DNA of 64,000 nucleotides from Candidatus Thiobius zoothamnicola (GCA_030826945.1 JAPQLC010000017.1:35316-99315); one strand, 5' to 3'. Numbered from the stretch's first letter, positions 10,921 to 20,841 are shown. Program-made: numbers and translations. Notes: generated by a model not told the origin, from the sequence alone.

Positions 10921-11927
10921 ATCTCTTTTTCCTCTGCGAAGTATTGATTAAACCAGTTGGCGAAGTCATCCTCCGCCGTAAGCATTTTTTGATAGATTTT
11001 CTCGCCACATTGACTCAAATCATCGCCATATTCCTCTGGCCTGTTTCCTCGGAACATAATGCGGGCGACGCATTTTCCATTAACCATTTTCAAATCGCCA
11101 ATAAATTCCTGGCCTGCATTTTTTCCATAAAGATAACTTAAACGGATAGTAAACTGTTCCCAGTAACCATCCGTTATATAACCTTTAGTATGAATATCTT
11201 TGATTGAGAAATAGCGTTCCGTTTTGTTATGGACAATCTTACAATCAGACTCAAAATCATGGTCAGAAAACTCTTTGGTCAATGTATTCACACAAAATTG
11301 CTTCAGTTTTTCTTTGGTCAGAATCGATGCATCACTGGCAACTGATCTATTACCTGAACTGGCGGCATAGCTCAGACAGAATGCATGGTTAGCACCTGAA
11401 TTTAAACAATCCGCATATTGTTTGATGGAGGTTTTGATAAAGAATGAATTATCTGAACCCGTCACTTTAATTGGCGCTTTAGGGCATTTCACATCTTTGA
11501 CATGTCCAGCCAACGCATGGATCTGACAACCGCCAGCCTGTGCAATCAACTCAATCTTTTGTGTTTCGACTCCTGTTTCTGTGGAGACTAATGTAGAGAC
11601 ACCATGGAAAAATATATTCAATAAGTCGCGCTCATTAATCAGCTTTCGACTTGATTGATCATCTAAGTTGGTGAATTTCACGCGGAGTCTAATAAACTCA
11701 ATGTCGCCAACACTATCCAGTAACTCATATACACCATATTGCTCCACCTCAATCAAATCCTTGAATCCTGATATCGCAACCACGTTTTTATAGTCAACGC
11801 TTTTACCTTTCATTGCGACAGTTTTCGCATCAGGTATATTGTCTATATTGGGACTTTTCAATTTGACTGGAGTTGATTGACAACCTATAAGGTTGAATAG
11901 TATCCATAAACTTAAAAATAATTTCAT
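10917..11927 (-). CDS. Lipoprotein of unknown function
   Basis: I start this gene at the ATG at 11927, which gives a classic lipoprotein signal (MKLFLSLWILFNLIGC, lipobox LIGC, lipidated Cys about residue 16) and a mature protein of about 320 residues; an upstream in-frame ATG would bury the signal behind 25 irrelevant residues. The mature part is mixed alpha/beta and contains several cysteines (GGCQIHALAG, VKCPKAP, YADCLNSGANHAFCLSYA) that could form disulfides, and has no motif I know. It overlaps the following membrane-protein gene by ATGA. An envelope-associated two-gene unit is the most I can say. Confidence 0.72.
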   Translation of the reverse strand: MKLFLSLWILFNLIGCQSTPVKLKSPNIDNIPDAKTVAMKGKSVDYKNVVAISGFKDLIEVEQYGVYELLDSVGDIEFIRLRVKFTNLDDQSSRKLINERDLLNIFFHGVSTLVSTETGVETQKIELIAQAGGCQIHALAGHVKDVKCPKAPIKVTGSDNSFFIKTSIKQYADCLNSGANHAFCLSYAASSGNRSVASDASILTKEKLKQFCVNTLTKEFSDHDFESDCKIVHNKTERYFSIKDIHTKGYITDGYWEQFTIRLSYLYGKNAGQEFIGDLKMVNGKCVARIMFRGNRPEEYGDDLSQCGEKIYQKMLTAEDDFANWFNQYFAEEKEI

Positions 11928-12635
11928 TTTAACAACCCAGATAGTGTTCCTATGAGAGCGAAGGTAGATGGTGTGTACATAAAATTGAGCGAGAAAGTGC
12001 AATTTATTGACGACACTATCAGCTTAGTTACGTCCGCTTCCACGCATTCAAACAACGCACAATGACCGGGATTTGCGCTAGAAAGCATTGTTCTCAAAAT
12101 CTTTGCTTTCTTATCATCCAAACATTGCGTTTTCCAGTAGACATGGTCTAACTGAACAATACTTGATCTGAGCCTGCCAGTATCCGCCCTCATCGCACAC
12201 GAATTCTGTTACACATTCAAAATAGTGCTATAGCTGACATCAAATTGTCTATGCGATGCCAGTGCTGAAAGCCCTGTTTGGTCATGGGTCAGATGTATTG
12301 TTGACGCGTGAATTGGCTGTGAAGAATCCGGTTTCCTATCAACCTGCTATTTGGGGTGACGCATCGTTATCGGTTGCAGCCGTGCGTTGTAGCGGTCAAG
12401 TAATTTCGTACGGTGATCCTGCCGGACACTTTGCGAAGGCGGTAAAACGATCGACCAGACGAGCGAGAATAACCTGCGGCACTGGAAAAAGGCGCTGGAG
12501 CAAGAGGCAAGTGGAGTGCGGTTGAACACCGCCAAGCGCGATTCAATATCTGGTGACAAACGGTTGGGAATATATCTGGATGTTTTATATTCGCTTCCAT
12601 TCAACGGATATTTTTTGATGTGGAATCCGCCATAT
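11928..12635. other. Gene-poor stretch with a possible decayed gene
   Basis: About 700 bases hold no gene I can support. On the plus strand, from an ATG at 12256, a frame reads like protein for about 70 codons (MPVLKALFGHGSDVLLTREL...), and a different frame then continues sensibly (GKTIDQTSENNLRHWKKAL...NPPYSSNDLDG) to a stop at 12657-12659. That suggests a gene with one frameshift near 12440, truncated at both ends or decayed. I do not recognise the product. On the minus strand an 89-codon frame (11924-12193) looks non-coding. Confidence 0.35.
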
Positions 12636-13427
12636 TCAAGCAATGACCTCGACGGATGAGCCTACGTGTAAGACGCCAGTGGTGTTGTGCAGCAGGTTTT
12701 GGCCGAAAAGAATTTTGTGTTTATGTTGACGATAGGTGAGCAGCGTTTTCAGGGGTTCCGGGTTGCGTTCTGCTGTATCTGGGTCAATGCTGGGTATGAT
12801 GCATCGGGTGCATGGTTTGGCGACCCGGAAGCTGATGTCGCCAATGCGAATTTCGCGCCAAGCGTCTTCGGCATGGGGCGGGCTGCCGGTAATCACCAGA
12901 TTGGGTCGGAACCGTTGCATGCCGATGGGCGTTTCCAGGCGTTGATTGAGATGATCCAGACTGGCTTGCGTGATCAGTAGAAAGGGGTAGCCATCGGCGA
13001 ATCCAACCTGATCTTTGGGGGAGGCATAGCGTGGGTCAACCGCTCTTGTCGTATCCTTTGGCATTTCCACTAGGCGACAGGGTTGCTTGAGTTGTTGGCT
13101 TAACCAGGCGTCTGTTTCCGGGTCAATGTGCAGAGCCTGACATTGGTCGCGCCAGATGGTGACCGGCAGGAGGGCTGGATTGTCGATGGGTCGGACTGTG
13201 CGACTGTCATTAGCGGTTTGGAGTGAGAGTTTGCCATCCGTCAGCGTCGCTTGAATAAGTGCCATCTGTGGGTTTTGGCGTTGGGTGAGGAAGTGTCCTT
13301 GTTGATCGACCAACATCCAATGACGATCATAGGCTGGACCGCGTGAGTCTATGGAGATGGTATTGCATGGGGTGCCGCGCATCGATTTGACCGGATAGCG
13401 CCAGATTTCACTCAGTTTTAAAGTCAT
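12636..13427 (-). CDS. MOSC domain protein, YcbX-like
   Basis: The 263-residue protein opens with LSEIWRYPVKSMRG, the mark of the MOSC N-terminal beta-barrel domain, and ends with a MOSC domain in which the conserved cysteine lies in AKPCTRCIIPSIDP. A Y/D-RHWMLVDQQG segment also matches the N-terminal domain of YcbX/mARC-type proteins. These proteins bind the molybdenum cofactor and reduce N-hydroxylated compounds. YcbX of E. coli has an additional C-terminal 2Fe-2S ferredoxin domain; this protein lacks it, so it needs a separate electron donor. It is transcribed away from the lpx cluster's genes in the same direction but with a 60-base gap. Confidence 0.88.
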   Translation of the reverse strand: MTLKLSEIWRYPVKSMRGTPCNTISIDSRGPAYDRHWMLVDQQGHFLTQRQNPQMALIQATLTDGKLSLQTANDSRTVRPIDNPALLPVTIWRDQCQALHIDPETDAWLSQQLKQPCRLVEMPKDTTRAVDPRYASPKDQVGFADGYPFLLITQASLDHLNQRLETPIGMQRFRPNLVITGSPPHAEDAWREIRIGDISFRVAKPCTRCIIPSIDPDTAERNPEPLKTLLTYRQHKHKILFGQNLLHNTTGVLHVGSSVEVIA

Positions 13428-13491
13428 GATGGAAGATGAGGGTTTTAGCCTGTTGCTTAAGTAACGCCGTCAACAGGCTATTGAGGCCGTA

Positions 13492-13767
13492 TTATTTTGG
13501 CGCGGGTTGCGGGGGTTGATGTTTTACAGTTTTGCCAGTTTGCTGGCCTTTGATGGTGGATACTTTTTTCTTGGGCAAAGCGCGACAATACGCTTTTATT
13601 TTGGCACCGTCTTTACGGGCGTAGCCTTGCACCCAAGTACAGGATGTTTTAGCGACGCATGTGGATTGGGGCAGGCTTTTGCAGGGGCTTGCGGATTGCG
13701 CCGGTGAGATGAATGCGATGCCCAATAGTAGGGCGCTGATGAGGTGGAAACGGTTTAACACAGACAT
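13492..13767 (-). CDS. Small secreted cysteine-containing protein
   Basis: The start at 13767 is chosen because GGGAGG lies five bases upstream; an ATG four codons earlier lacks such a site. The 91-residue product has a clear signal peptide (NRFHLISALLLGIAFISPAQSA) and a small mature domain with a C-x6-C-x5-C-x15-C spacing (SPCKSLPQSTCVAKTSCTWV ... AYCRALP), then a basic tail rich in Lys, Gln and Pro. The pattern suggests a disulfide-bonded periplasmic protein. I do not know its function. Confidence 0.75.
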   Translation of the reverse strand: MSVLNRFHLISALLLGIAFISPAQSASPCKSLPQSTCVAKTSCTWVQGYARKDGAKIKAYCRALPKKKVSTIKGQQTGKTVKHQPPQPAPK

Positions 13768-13943
13768 TGAGCCTCCCATAAAGCGGTTTGATTTAAGGGG
13801 TAACCATGCTTTGTTATCCTTGAGCAGGTTGCGGAGTCAATATATTGAGGGTGTTTGTTTTCGTGGGTTTTGGCCCCACTCCGGCAGAGTAGCAATATTT
13901 GGGGTTTGAAGGAAGTTTTCCGTTGTGGTCGGATGGTGTCTGA

Positions 13944-14519
13944 TCAAGTCATCAAATAGTTGATTTGATAGCCTTCGGGTTTGTCGGCGTTCCGAACAAT
14001 ATCCGCCATGCGCTGAGTGAATTGGCCGCTTTTCTGGTCCTGGAAATAGTGTTGCAAGGTCAGGGAGACTGTGGGGAAAGCCAATTCGTCCCAAGGAATC
14101 TGTTGTTGATCGCAGAGATGGGTCGCCAGACTTTCCGCGCCGGGCGAGAAATCCTGATCCAGTAGTTGGGCGCGGAACAGCATATAAACTTGATTGATAT
14201 GCGGCAGGTTCACAGTCATGTAAAGGGTTTCCACCTTGACTCTGGCATTGGCTTCTTCCAAGGTTTCCCGGGCTGCGCCTTGATAAGTGGTTTCTCCATT
14301 TTCCATAAAGCCGGCTGGTACTGTCCAAAGGCCATAGCGTGGTTCGATGGCGCGGCGACATAATAATATTTTGTCTTCCCAGTAGGCGACGCAGCCCGTG
14401 ACGATTTTAGGGTTTTGATAATGTATGGCTCCGCAGTTTGGGCAAATGTCGCGCAGGCGGTTGTCACCGGATGGGATGCCTTGTTTTACGGCTGAACCGC
14501 AGTGGCTGCAATAATTCAT
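13944..14519 (-). CDS. Nudix hydrolase with N-terminal zinc ribbon
   Basis: The 191-residue protein starts with a zinc ribbon (CSHCG ... CPNCGAIHY) and then shows a Nudix box, GFMENGETTYQGAARETLEEA, matching G-x5-E-x7-R-E-x2-E-E (final small residue Ala instead of the usual aliphatic/Gly pair). Such proteins hydrolyse nucleoside diphosphates linked to another group; the zinc-ribbon type resembles the NudC relatives but is shorter. It lies ten bases behind lpxB, so it probably shares the bamA-lpxB transcript. The exact substrate is unknown. Confidence 0.9.
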   Translation of the reverse strand: MNYCSHCGSAVKQGIPSGDNRLRDICPNCGAIHYQNPKIVTGCVAYWEDKILLCRRAIEPRYGLWTVPAGFMENGETTYQGAARETLEEANARVKVETLYMTVNLPHINQVYMLFRAQLLDQDFSPGAESLATHLCDQQQIPWDELAFPTVSLTLQHYFQDQKSGQFTQRMADIVRNADKPEGYQINYLMT

Positions 14520-14529
14520 GGTGCTGGAT

Positions 14530-15708
14530 TTATGTCAGTTGAGGTCTCGTTTGCATCAATTCCGTGATGGCATTCGCCGCGAGTTGATCGGTGGGTTGTT
14601 GCAGGGATTGATGGATTTTTTGGTATCTATCCTGAATTTTTTCACGCAGGGTGGCATTTGTGAAGAATTCAAGGACGGCAGGGGCGAGGTTAAGCGCTTC
14701 GCAATTGCCTTGAATGAATTCAGGTGCTAAACGTTCATCAGCGAGTAGATTCGCCATGCCAATGTGTTTCGCTTTCACCAAATTGAAAGTCTTCAGCAAC
14801 CAGTGGGTCAGCGGATGTAGTTTATAGCCGATGACCATGGGGCGTTTATTGAGCAGCCCTTCAAAGGTTGCGGTACCGGATGCGGTCAGCAGCACATCAG
14901 CCGCCGCCATGGCTTGATGGCTACCAGTCAGTATTTCTTGTAGCTTTAATTCAGGAGCATGTTTGGCGTGTTCGGCGCGCCAGCAGTGCATGGCGGATTC
15001 ATTGACCAGTGGGACAATCAGTTGCAGCTTCGGCAGGCTTGCTTGACAGGCTTGCGCGGTTTGCAGAAAAGGGCGGGCCAAGCGTTTGATTTCGCTGTGA
15101 CGGCTGCCTGGTAAGAGGGCTAATACGGAAGCCTGGGGTTGAATATTGAGAGATTGCCTAGCCTCAGTTTGATCAGGTTGGAGGGGAATCTTTGCCGCCA
15201 GTGTGTGCCCGACATATCGCGTGGTGATATGTTGTTGTTGCAGAAAGGCGTGCTCGAAAGGAAAGATGCTGAGCACCATATCCGTCGCTTGCCGTATGGT
15301 TTTAGTGCGCCCCGAACGCCACGCCCAGATAGTCGGGCTGACATAGTGCGCTGTCGCTACGCCATGACTTTTAAGCTGACGCGCAATGGGTAGATTGAAG
15401 TCGGGTGCGTCTATGCCGATAAAGACATCAGGCGGATTATCACGCCAGTAGGTGAGCAGTTTCTTGCGTATGCCGAGTAGGCGGGGCAGATGGCTGAGCA
15501 CCTCAATCAAGCCCATCACGGATAGTGATTCAATGGGTTCGAGGCTGTTTAAGCCTTGTTGTGACATGTGCGTTCCGCCAACACCGCTAAAGCGAATATT
15601 GGGGTGCATGGCGCATAGCGCGGTCATCAGACCACCGCCTAATAAGTCGCCGGAAGGTTCTGCGGCGATGATGCCGATGTGTAGCGGCGCAGGTGGTGAA
15701 CGGCTCAT
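14530..15708 (-). CDS. lpxB: Lipid-A-disaccharide synthase LpxB
   Basis: LpxB joins UDP-2,3-diacylglucosamine and 2,3-diacylglucosamine-1-phosphate into the lipid A disaccharide at the inner membrane. The 392-residue sequence has the family landmarks: GIIAAEPSGDLLGGGLM at the start, FIGIDAPDFNLPIARQLK, YVSPTIWAWRSGR, ALLPGSRHSEIKRL, and TASGTATFEGLL with PMVIGYKL near the end. The start overlaps the lpxA stop as TAATG. It is late in the bamA-skp-lpxD-fabZ-lpxA-lpxB cluster, with the usual order. Confidence 0.98.
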   Translation of the reverse strand: MSRSPPAPLHIGIIAAEPSGDLLGGGLMTALCAMHPNIRFSGVGGTHMSQQGLNSLEPIESLSVMGLIEVLSHLPRLLGIRKKLLTYWRDNPPDVFIGIDAPDFNLPIARQLKSHGVATAHYVSPTIWAWRSGRTKTIRQATDMVLSIFPFEHAFLQQQHITTRYVGHTLAAKIPLQPDQTEARQSLNIQPQASVLALLPGSRHSEIKRLARPFLQTAQACQASLPKLQLIVPLVNESAMHCWRAEHAKHAPELKLQEILTGSHQAMAAADVLLTASGTATFEGLLNKRPMVIGYKLHPLTHWLLKTFNLVKAKHIGMANLLADERLAPEFIQGNCEALNLAPAVLEFFTNATLREKIQDRYQKIHQSLQQPTDQLAANAITELMQTRPQLT

Positions 15709-16478
15709 TAGCGCACAATGCTACGCGCGTTGGATTGCAGAAACTGGCTTAAGGCGGATAGCTTCGGGTGCTCAGCGGTTTTTTCCGCAATTTGTCGGGT
15801 GGCTTCGTGGAGTAACAGACCGTTTTCATAGAGGGTTTTGTAGGCTCTTTTGATGGCTATGATCTCATTCTCGGTGAATCGCCTGCGTTTTAAACCTTCG
15901 GTGTTAATGCCGTGTGGTTTTGCCGGGTTACCGCTGACCATCACATAGGGTGGGATATCTTTGAGAATCGCGCTACCCATCGCCGCGAAGCTGTGTGCGC
16001 CAATTCGGCAGAATTGGTGGACGATGGCGAATCCTCCCAGAATCGCCCAATCGTCAATCTTCACATGTCCGCCTAAAGAGGCGGCATTTGCCATGATGAT
16101 GTGGTCGCCAATTTGACAGTCATGTGCGACATGGGTGTAAGCCATGAAGAGATTGTCGCTGCCGATGCGGGTGGTTGTCGCATCTTGCGCTGTGCCGCGA
16201 TTAATGGTGGTGAATTCACGAATTTGATTGCGGTCGCCAATCTCAAGCCGCGTGGCTTCACCGTCATATTTTTTGTCTTGTGGATCTTCGCCGATGGAGG
16301 CGAATTGATAGATATGATTGTCCCGCCCGATAGTGGTTTCCCCTTTGATAACCACATGTGGGCCGATCTGGCTGCCCGCGCCAATGCTGACTTTTCCCTG
16401 GATAACGCTAAAAGGGCCGATGCTGACGCCTTCGCCCAATTCACACTGGGGATCAATGGCGGCGCGGGGGTCAATCAT
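15708..16478 (-). CDS. lpxA: Acyl-ACP-UDP-N-acetylglucosamine O-acyltransferase LpxA
   Basis: LpxA starts lipid A synthesis by moving a 3-hydroxyacyl chain from ACP to UDP-GlcNAc. I start it at the ATG at 16478 ([10 protein letters not shown]), which shares its A with the fabZ stop (TAATG) and gives the family's normal 256 residues; a longer in-frame start inside fabZ is unlikely. The N-terminal two thirds are hexapeptide repeats forming a [10 protein letters not shown] beta helix, the catalytic histidine lies in YTHVAHDC, and HQFCRIGAHSFAAMGSAI and SGNPAKPHGINTEGLKRR are diagnostic of the family. Confidence 0.98.
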   Translation of the reverse strand: MIDPRAAIDPQCELGEGVSIGPFSVIQGKVSIGAGSQIGPHVVIKGETTIGRDNHIYQFASIGEDPQDKKYDGEATRLEIGDRNQIREFTTINRGTAQDATTTRIGSDNLFMAYTHVAHDCQIGDHIIMANAASLGGHVKIDDWAILGGFAIVHQFCRIGAHSFAAMGSAILKDIPPYVMVSGNPAKPHGINTEGLKRRRFTENEIIAIKRAYKTLYENGLLLHEATRQIAEKTAEHPKLSALSQFLQSNARSIVR

Positions 16479-16918
16479 TATAAGTCGTCCCGCGCGGTGC
16501 ACATGACTTCAGCAGAAGCGCATAATTCGCCATCAACGGTGGCCCTGCCAGTGAATGTCCAGATTCCCCGGCGACGTTTTAAAATGGAGACTTCCAATTG
16601 CAGTTGATCACCCGGAACAACTGGACGTTTGAAGCGGGTTTTGTCCAATCCGACCAAATAATAAATCCCGGCGCCTGCTACGTCCGCCGTGTCCATTGCC
16701 AGTAAGCCGGTTGCCTGGGCCAGCGCTTCAGCGATTAAAACGCCTGGCATAACGGGCTTTTGGGGAAAATGGCCGGTAAAGAAAGGTTCATTAATCGTCA
16801 CGTTTTTAATGGCGACCAAACGCTCACCCGGTTCAACATCAATGACTCGATCTATGAGTAAAAAAGGGTATCGATGGGGTAATAATTCCATAATCCTCTT
16901 TATGTCCATGGTATTCAC
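16478..16918 (-). CDS. fabZ: 3-hydroxyacyl-ACP dehydratase FabZ
   Basis: FabZ removes water from 3-hydroxyacyl-ACP in fatty acid elongation, competing with LpxA and LpxD for the same substrate. The 146-residue hot-dog-fold protein starts with [17 protein letters not shown], has the catalytic histidine in FTGHFP and the catalytic glutamate in [11 protein letters not shown]. It begins at ATGAATACCATGGAC, so either of two methionines can start it. It lies 56 bases behind lpxD and overlaps lpxA by one base. Confidence 0.98.
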   Translation of the reverse strand: MNTMDIKRIMELLPHRYPFLLIDRVIDVEPGERLVAIKNVTINEPFFTGHFPQKPVMPGVLIAEALAQATGLLAMDTADVAGAGIYYLVGLDKTRFKRPVVPGDQLQLEVSILKRRRGIWTFTGRATVDGELCASAEVMCTARDDL

Positions 16919-16974
16919 TTCTCTTAAAACTATAGGTTGATGGTAATGAAAATTGATGTGGGTCCGGTGGTTGG

Positions 16975-17991
16975 CTATGACGATGAGTTTTCCAGTTTCT
17001 CCAGACGGCGTGTGATGTCATCCAGTTGCTTTAAACGGATGAAATTTTTACGCCATGTCCGGTGCGACATGATGGGTATCGTCCCTGTATATCGGCCTGC
17101 CTGCTGAATGGAGCGGGTGACTGCCGTCATTCCTGAAATATGCACATGATCCGCAAGTTCAATGTGTCCGTTAATGCCGCACATGCCGGCTACCATGCAG
17201 TGAGCGCCGATGATGCTTGAACCGGCTATCCCGACGCCAGCGGCAATGGCGGTATGTTCGCCGATTCGCACATTGTGTGCGATATGCACCTGATTATCCA
17301 GTTTTACACCATCGGCCAGAATCGTATCATCCAATGCGCCACGGTCAATGGCGGCACCGGCGCCGACTTCAACATCATTCCCTAATACCACCCGGCCTAA
17401 TTGAGGGATTTTGACCCATTTCCCGTCGTCATCGGCCAAGCCAAAACCATCGGAACCGATGACTGCGCCAGAGTGTATCAAACAACGCTGACCTAAGCGG
17501 GTCTGGTTAAGCAAGGTGACATTGGCGAGTAAACGACTGTCTTGTTGAATATGGCAATGGTCTTCGATAATGCAGTTGGGGCCGATGTTGACGCCAGCTT
17601 CAATAACCACTTTATCGCCAATTGTACAGTGCGGCCCGATGGCGACGCTGGGATCAATGTTCGTATCGGAGCCGATGACCGCGCTGGGATGAATGCCTGG
17701 TGATTTTTTCGGTAGCGGGTGCAGCGCTTCGGCGGCTTTTGCGTAAGCGAGAGAGGGATTGCTGGTGATTAACGCATTACAGGGGCAATTTTTTGCGTCG
17801 CCGGGCTTGAGGATGACGGCTGATGCTTTGGTGTCAGGCAGATATTGGCGGAAGTCTTTGGTATTCAGAAAAGCGAGTTGGCCTGTTTGCGCTGAAGGTA
17901 AGGAGGCGACGCTATGAACGGCGCAATCATATTCACCATCCAGTTGGCAGTTGGTCAGGTTAGCGAGTTCCGCCAGAGTGAATGTGGGCAT
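16975..17991 (-). CDS. lpxD: UDP-3-O-acylglucosamine N-acyltransferase LpxD
   Basis: LpxD adds the second 3-hydroxyacyl chain in lipid A synthesis. The 338-residue protein has the N-terminal uridine-binding domain ([16 protein letters not shown] ... [10 protein letters not shown]), a long hexapeptide-repeat beta helix ([20 protein letters not shown] onward), the catalytic histidine in [12 protein letters not shown], the conserved [13 protein letters not shown], and a C-terminal helical arm ([22 protein letters not shown]). It follows skp by 15 bases in the usual order. Confidence 0.97.
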   Translation of the reverse strand: MPTFTLAELANLTNCQLDGEYDCAVHSVASLPSAQTGQLAFLNTKDFRQYLPDTKASAVILKPGDAKNCPCNALITSNPSLAYAKAAEALHPLPKKSPGIHPSAVIGSDTNIDPSVAIGPHCTIGDKVVIEAGVNIGPNCIIEDHCHIQQDSRLLANVTLLNQTRLGQRCLIHSGAVIGSDGFGLADDDGKWVKIPQLGRVVLGNDVEVGAGAAIDRGALDDTILADGVKLDNQVHIAHNVRIGEHTAIAAGVGIAGSSIIGAHCMVAGMCGINGHIELADHVHISGMTAVTRSIQQAGRYTGTIPIMSHRTWRKNFIRLKQLDDITRRLEKLENSSS

Positions 17992-18006
17992 GGTGTTGCG
18001 ATCAGG

Positions 18007-18528
18007 TTAGTTGCTGAATTTAGCTAATGCTTTCAGACGGATGAGCACTTTCTCAGTGATATCAATTTTTGGGGACACCCACAAAGCGCCGCTTTCCAAG
18101 ACGATGCTGACATGCTCTTCTTGTGCCACTTCCGCAATGACTTCGCGAATGATTTTGCGTAGATGCTCAACTTCGTCATCTTGGCGTAATTGACGTTGTT
18201 GTTGTAATTCCTTGCGCGCATGCTTAAGTTTCAGGCTGCGGGATAAAATATCGCGCTCCAGGCGTTTAACTTCTTCGGCGCTCATAAAAGCGCCTTTGTG
18301 CGTCAGTTTGTCCTGTAAAGCCTGGATTTGTCGTTGGCGATCATTCAAACGTTCATCACGCGCCGCGAATTCGCTTTGCAATTTGTCTCTGACTTGTTTG
18401 ACTTGTGGTGGTTCAGCCAACAAACGGGAGACCTGCACATAAGCAACAGAAATATCCTGTGCTACTGAGGTTGCGCTATAGAACAGACTAAAAAGTAACA
18501 GGGTGAGAAATGGTTTGTTGCTGAACAT
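18007..18528 (-). CDS. skp: Periplasmic chaperone Skp (OmpH)
   Basis: Skp holds unfolded outer membrane proteins in the periplasm and passes them to BamA. The 173-residue product has a signal peptide (about 1-23, ending TSVAQ), a strand with ISVAYVQVSRLL, and two long charged coiled-coil arms rich in Lys, Arg, Gln and Glu (about 45-145), the tentacle-like structure of the trimer. It follows bamA by 30 bases and precedes lpxD, the common order in gammaproteobacteria. Confidence 0.95.
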   Translation of the reverse strand: MFSNKPFLTLLLFSLFYSATSVAQDISVAYVQVSRLLAEPPQVKQVRDKLQSEFAARDERLNDRQRQIQALQDKLTHKGAFMSAEEVKRLERDILSRSLKLKHARKELQQQRQLRQDDEVEHLRKIIREVIAEVAQEEHVSIVLESGALWVSPKIDITEKVLIRLKALAKFSN

Positions 18529-18558
18529 AATGTGATGACCTGATCGTTGATGGAAAGG

Positions 18559-20841
18559 CTAAAAGGTTGTGCCGAAGGTAAATTGGAAGGTTTCTTTTTC
18601 GTCTTGTTCATCCGCATTGAATGGCGTCGCCAAACTGAGCGTGAGTGCGCCTACTGGTGATAGCCAGGCCAGTCCGACGCCGGTTGAGTAGCGCATTTCA
18701 TCACTGTCGAACTGATTGCCGTCCAGTATCGTACCGGCGTCAACAAAGGCCAATAGACGCATCGGGCTATCGTTGATGGGAGGGAGGAAAAGTTCGGCAT
18801 TGGCTAATATTTTGACGTTGCCGCCGATGGGGTCATTCTCTGAGTCGCGAGGGCCAATGGAAAATGTCTGGTAGCCACGCACGGATTGTGGTCCGCCAAG
18901 ATAGAAGTTTTCAAAGAAGGGCAGTTTGTGCGTCTCTGAGTAAGCATTGCCGTAGCCGGCTTCGCCGTTTAGAGAGATGACCCAATGTTTGGCCAGGCTC
19001 CAGTAGCGTCGATGTTTATATGAAGCTTTGAAATAAGTCAGATCACTGCCGGGAACTGAGACTTCGCCAATAAGGCGTTGTAGTGAGCCTCTCTGCGGGA
19101 AAATCGCGCTGTCCCGTGAATCATGACGCCAGCCCAGATTGGCTTCAAAGTTCAAATAATTCTGGCCCTCATTGGCGACCCAGTTGAAAACTTCGGTCGA
19201 TGGATCCGATCCCATTTTGAAATTGGTGTGGACAACCCGGGTTCCTAGGTTGATCCGGTTAAATTCACTGAGTGGCACGCCGAAATTAACGCCGAAGATC
19301 GCATTATCGGTTTTGTAGTCCGCCGTATCCAATTCATCAAAGTCGGTTGAGCGGTAGCTGAGTTGGAATCCACGACTGACGCCATCGACAGTGTAGTAGG
19401 GGTTCACATAGGAGACTTCATAATGTCGGTTTGCGCTACTGGTTTTCAGCGCCAGGGTGACTTTTTTGCCGGTGCCGAAGAAATTATCCTGAGAAATACT
19501 GGCGTTGATGATAAAACCGTCTGATTGTGAAAAACCCAGGCCAGCGAGCAGCGCGCCGGAAGGTTTTTCGGTGACATCGACATTGATATCGAGTTGGTCA
19601 TTGGTGTCCGGTACGCGGGGTGTTTCAATATGGATTTCTTCGAAATAACCTGTGCGTTGAACACGCTCTCGCGATAGTTTTAATTTTTCACTGGAAAACC
19701 AGGCGGCCTCCATTTGGCGGAATTCACGCCGGATAACCTCATCTCGCGTACGTGAATTGCCACGGATATTGATCCGGCGGACATAGGTGCGTTTGCCGGG
19801 ATCAACGAAGAAAGTGACGGCGACGGTTTTTTCTTCCTCGTTGATTTCCGGTATGGCGTTGACATTGGCGAAAGCATAGCCGCTGTCTGATAGCAAACGA
19901 TTGATCCGTTCGCTGCTATCCACCACTGAACGGCGATTAAAGGTCTCGCCTCGGCGTAAATGGATGGCGTTGAAATAATCGTTGACTTCGCCGACGTAAT
20001 CTCCAGCCAGTTGAATGTCGTGCAAAGTGTAAATATCGCCTTCGGTGACATTAATAGTGATATAGATGGATTTTTTGTCTGGTGTGATGGTGACTTGGGT
20101 TGATTCAATATCGAAGTTGATATAGCCCCGGTCCAGATAATAAGTGCGTAAGGTCTCCAGATCGCCGGCCAGTTTCTGGCGGGAATATTGATCATTACGG
20201 CTGATGCCGCTGAACCAGCCGCCTGTTGATAATTGAAACGCATCCAGCAGCGTTGCATCATTGAAAGCATGGTTGCCGACAATATTGATCTTTTTGATGC
20301 GTGTGGTATCGCCTTCAATAATGTCAATATCAATGGCGACGCGATTGCGTGCCAACGGGGTTACTATGCTGCTGACTTTTACGCCATATTTGCCTTGGTT
20401 AAAAAACTGCTGTTCCATTTCGCGCTGTATGTCATCCAGCACGGGCTGACTGAATGTCCGTCCTTCCGCCAGACCTGCCATTTTAAGGGCATTGCGCAAA
20501 GCATCATCATCAATCGACTGGTTGCCGCTGAAATGAATTTCGGCGACAGCCGGGCGTTCATTCACCACAACGACCAGAACATTGCCATCACGTTCCAAAC
20601 GCACGTCTTTGAAAAAACCGGTTTTATAAAGCGCACGGATGAGTTCCGGCGTTTTTTCGTCGGACAGGTAATCTCCTGGCTTGATGGGCAAGTAATTGAA
20701 TACTGTACCGACCATGATGCGTTGTAGTCCCTCAACGCGAATATCTTCCAATTGAAAAGTCTCAGCATTCACCGGATTAACGCAGGATAATAACCAAACG
20801 AAAGCCAGTAATCTGATTCGAGAAAACATAGTGGGACTCAT
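18559..20841 (-). CDS. bamA: Outer membrane protein assembly factor BamA
   Basis: BamA is the core of the BAM complex that folds beta-barrel proteins into the outer membrane. I place the start at 20841 or 20829, which gives a good signal peptide (FSRIRLLAFVWLLSCVNPVNA); the longer frame reaches back 39 unrelated codons. Five POTRA domains cover about residues 25-425 (first: FQLEDIRVEGLQRI; later NIRGNSRTRDEVIRREF), and the rest is the 16-strand barrel with the conserved loop 6 motif VRGYQ preceded by GGPQS, and a final strand ending FTFGTTF. rseP is not next to it, unlike in E. coli. Confidence 0.97.
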   Translation of the reverse strand: MSPTMFSRIRLLAFVWLLSCVNPVNAETFQLEDIRVEGLQRIMVGTVFNYLPIKPGDYLSDEKTPELIRALYKTGFFKDVRLERDGNVLVVVVNERPAVAEIHFSGNQSIDDDALRNALKMAGLAEGRTFSQPVLDDIQREMEQQFFNQGKYGVKVSSIVTPLARNRVAIDIDIIEGDTTRIKKINIVGNHAFNDATLLDAFQLSTGGWFSGISRNDQYSRQKLAGDLETLRTYYLDRGYINFDIESTQVTITPDKKSIYITINVTEGDIYTLHDIQLAGDYVGEVNDYFNAIHLRRGETFNRRSVVDSSERINRLLSDSGYAFANVNAIPEINEEEKTVAVTFFVDPGKRTYVRRINIRGNSRTRDEVIRREFRQMEAAWFSSEKLKLSRERVQRTGYFEEIHIETPRVPDTNDQLDINVDVTEKPSGALLAGLGFSQSDGFIINASISQDNFFGTGKKVTLALKTSSANRHYEVSYVNPYYTVDGVSRGFQLSYRSTDFDELDTADYKTDNAIFGVNFGVPLSEFNRINLGTRVVHTNFKMGSDPSTEVFNWVANEGQNYLNFEANLGWRHDSRDSAIFPQRGSLQRLIGEVSVPGSDLTYFKASYKHRRYWSLAKHWVISLNGEAGYGNAYSETHKLPFFENFYLGGPQSVRGYQTFSIGPRDSENDPIGGNVKILANAELFLPPINDSPMRLLAFVDAGTILDGNQFDSDEMRYSTGVGLAWLSPVGALTLSLATPFNADEQDEKETFQFTFGTTF

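Noticed and set aside
11924..12193. Minus-strand frame of 89 codons upstream of the lipoprotein gene
   Set aside because: No ribosome site, no domain, and it overlaps the start of the lipoprotein gene; composition looks random.
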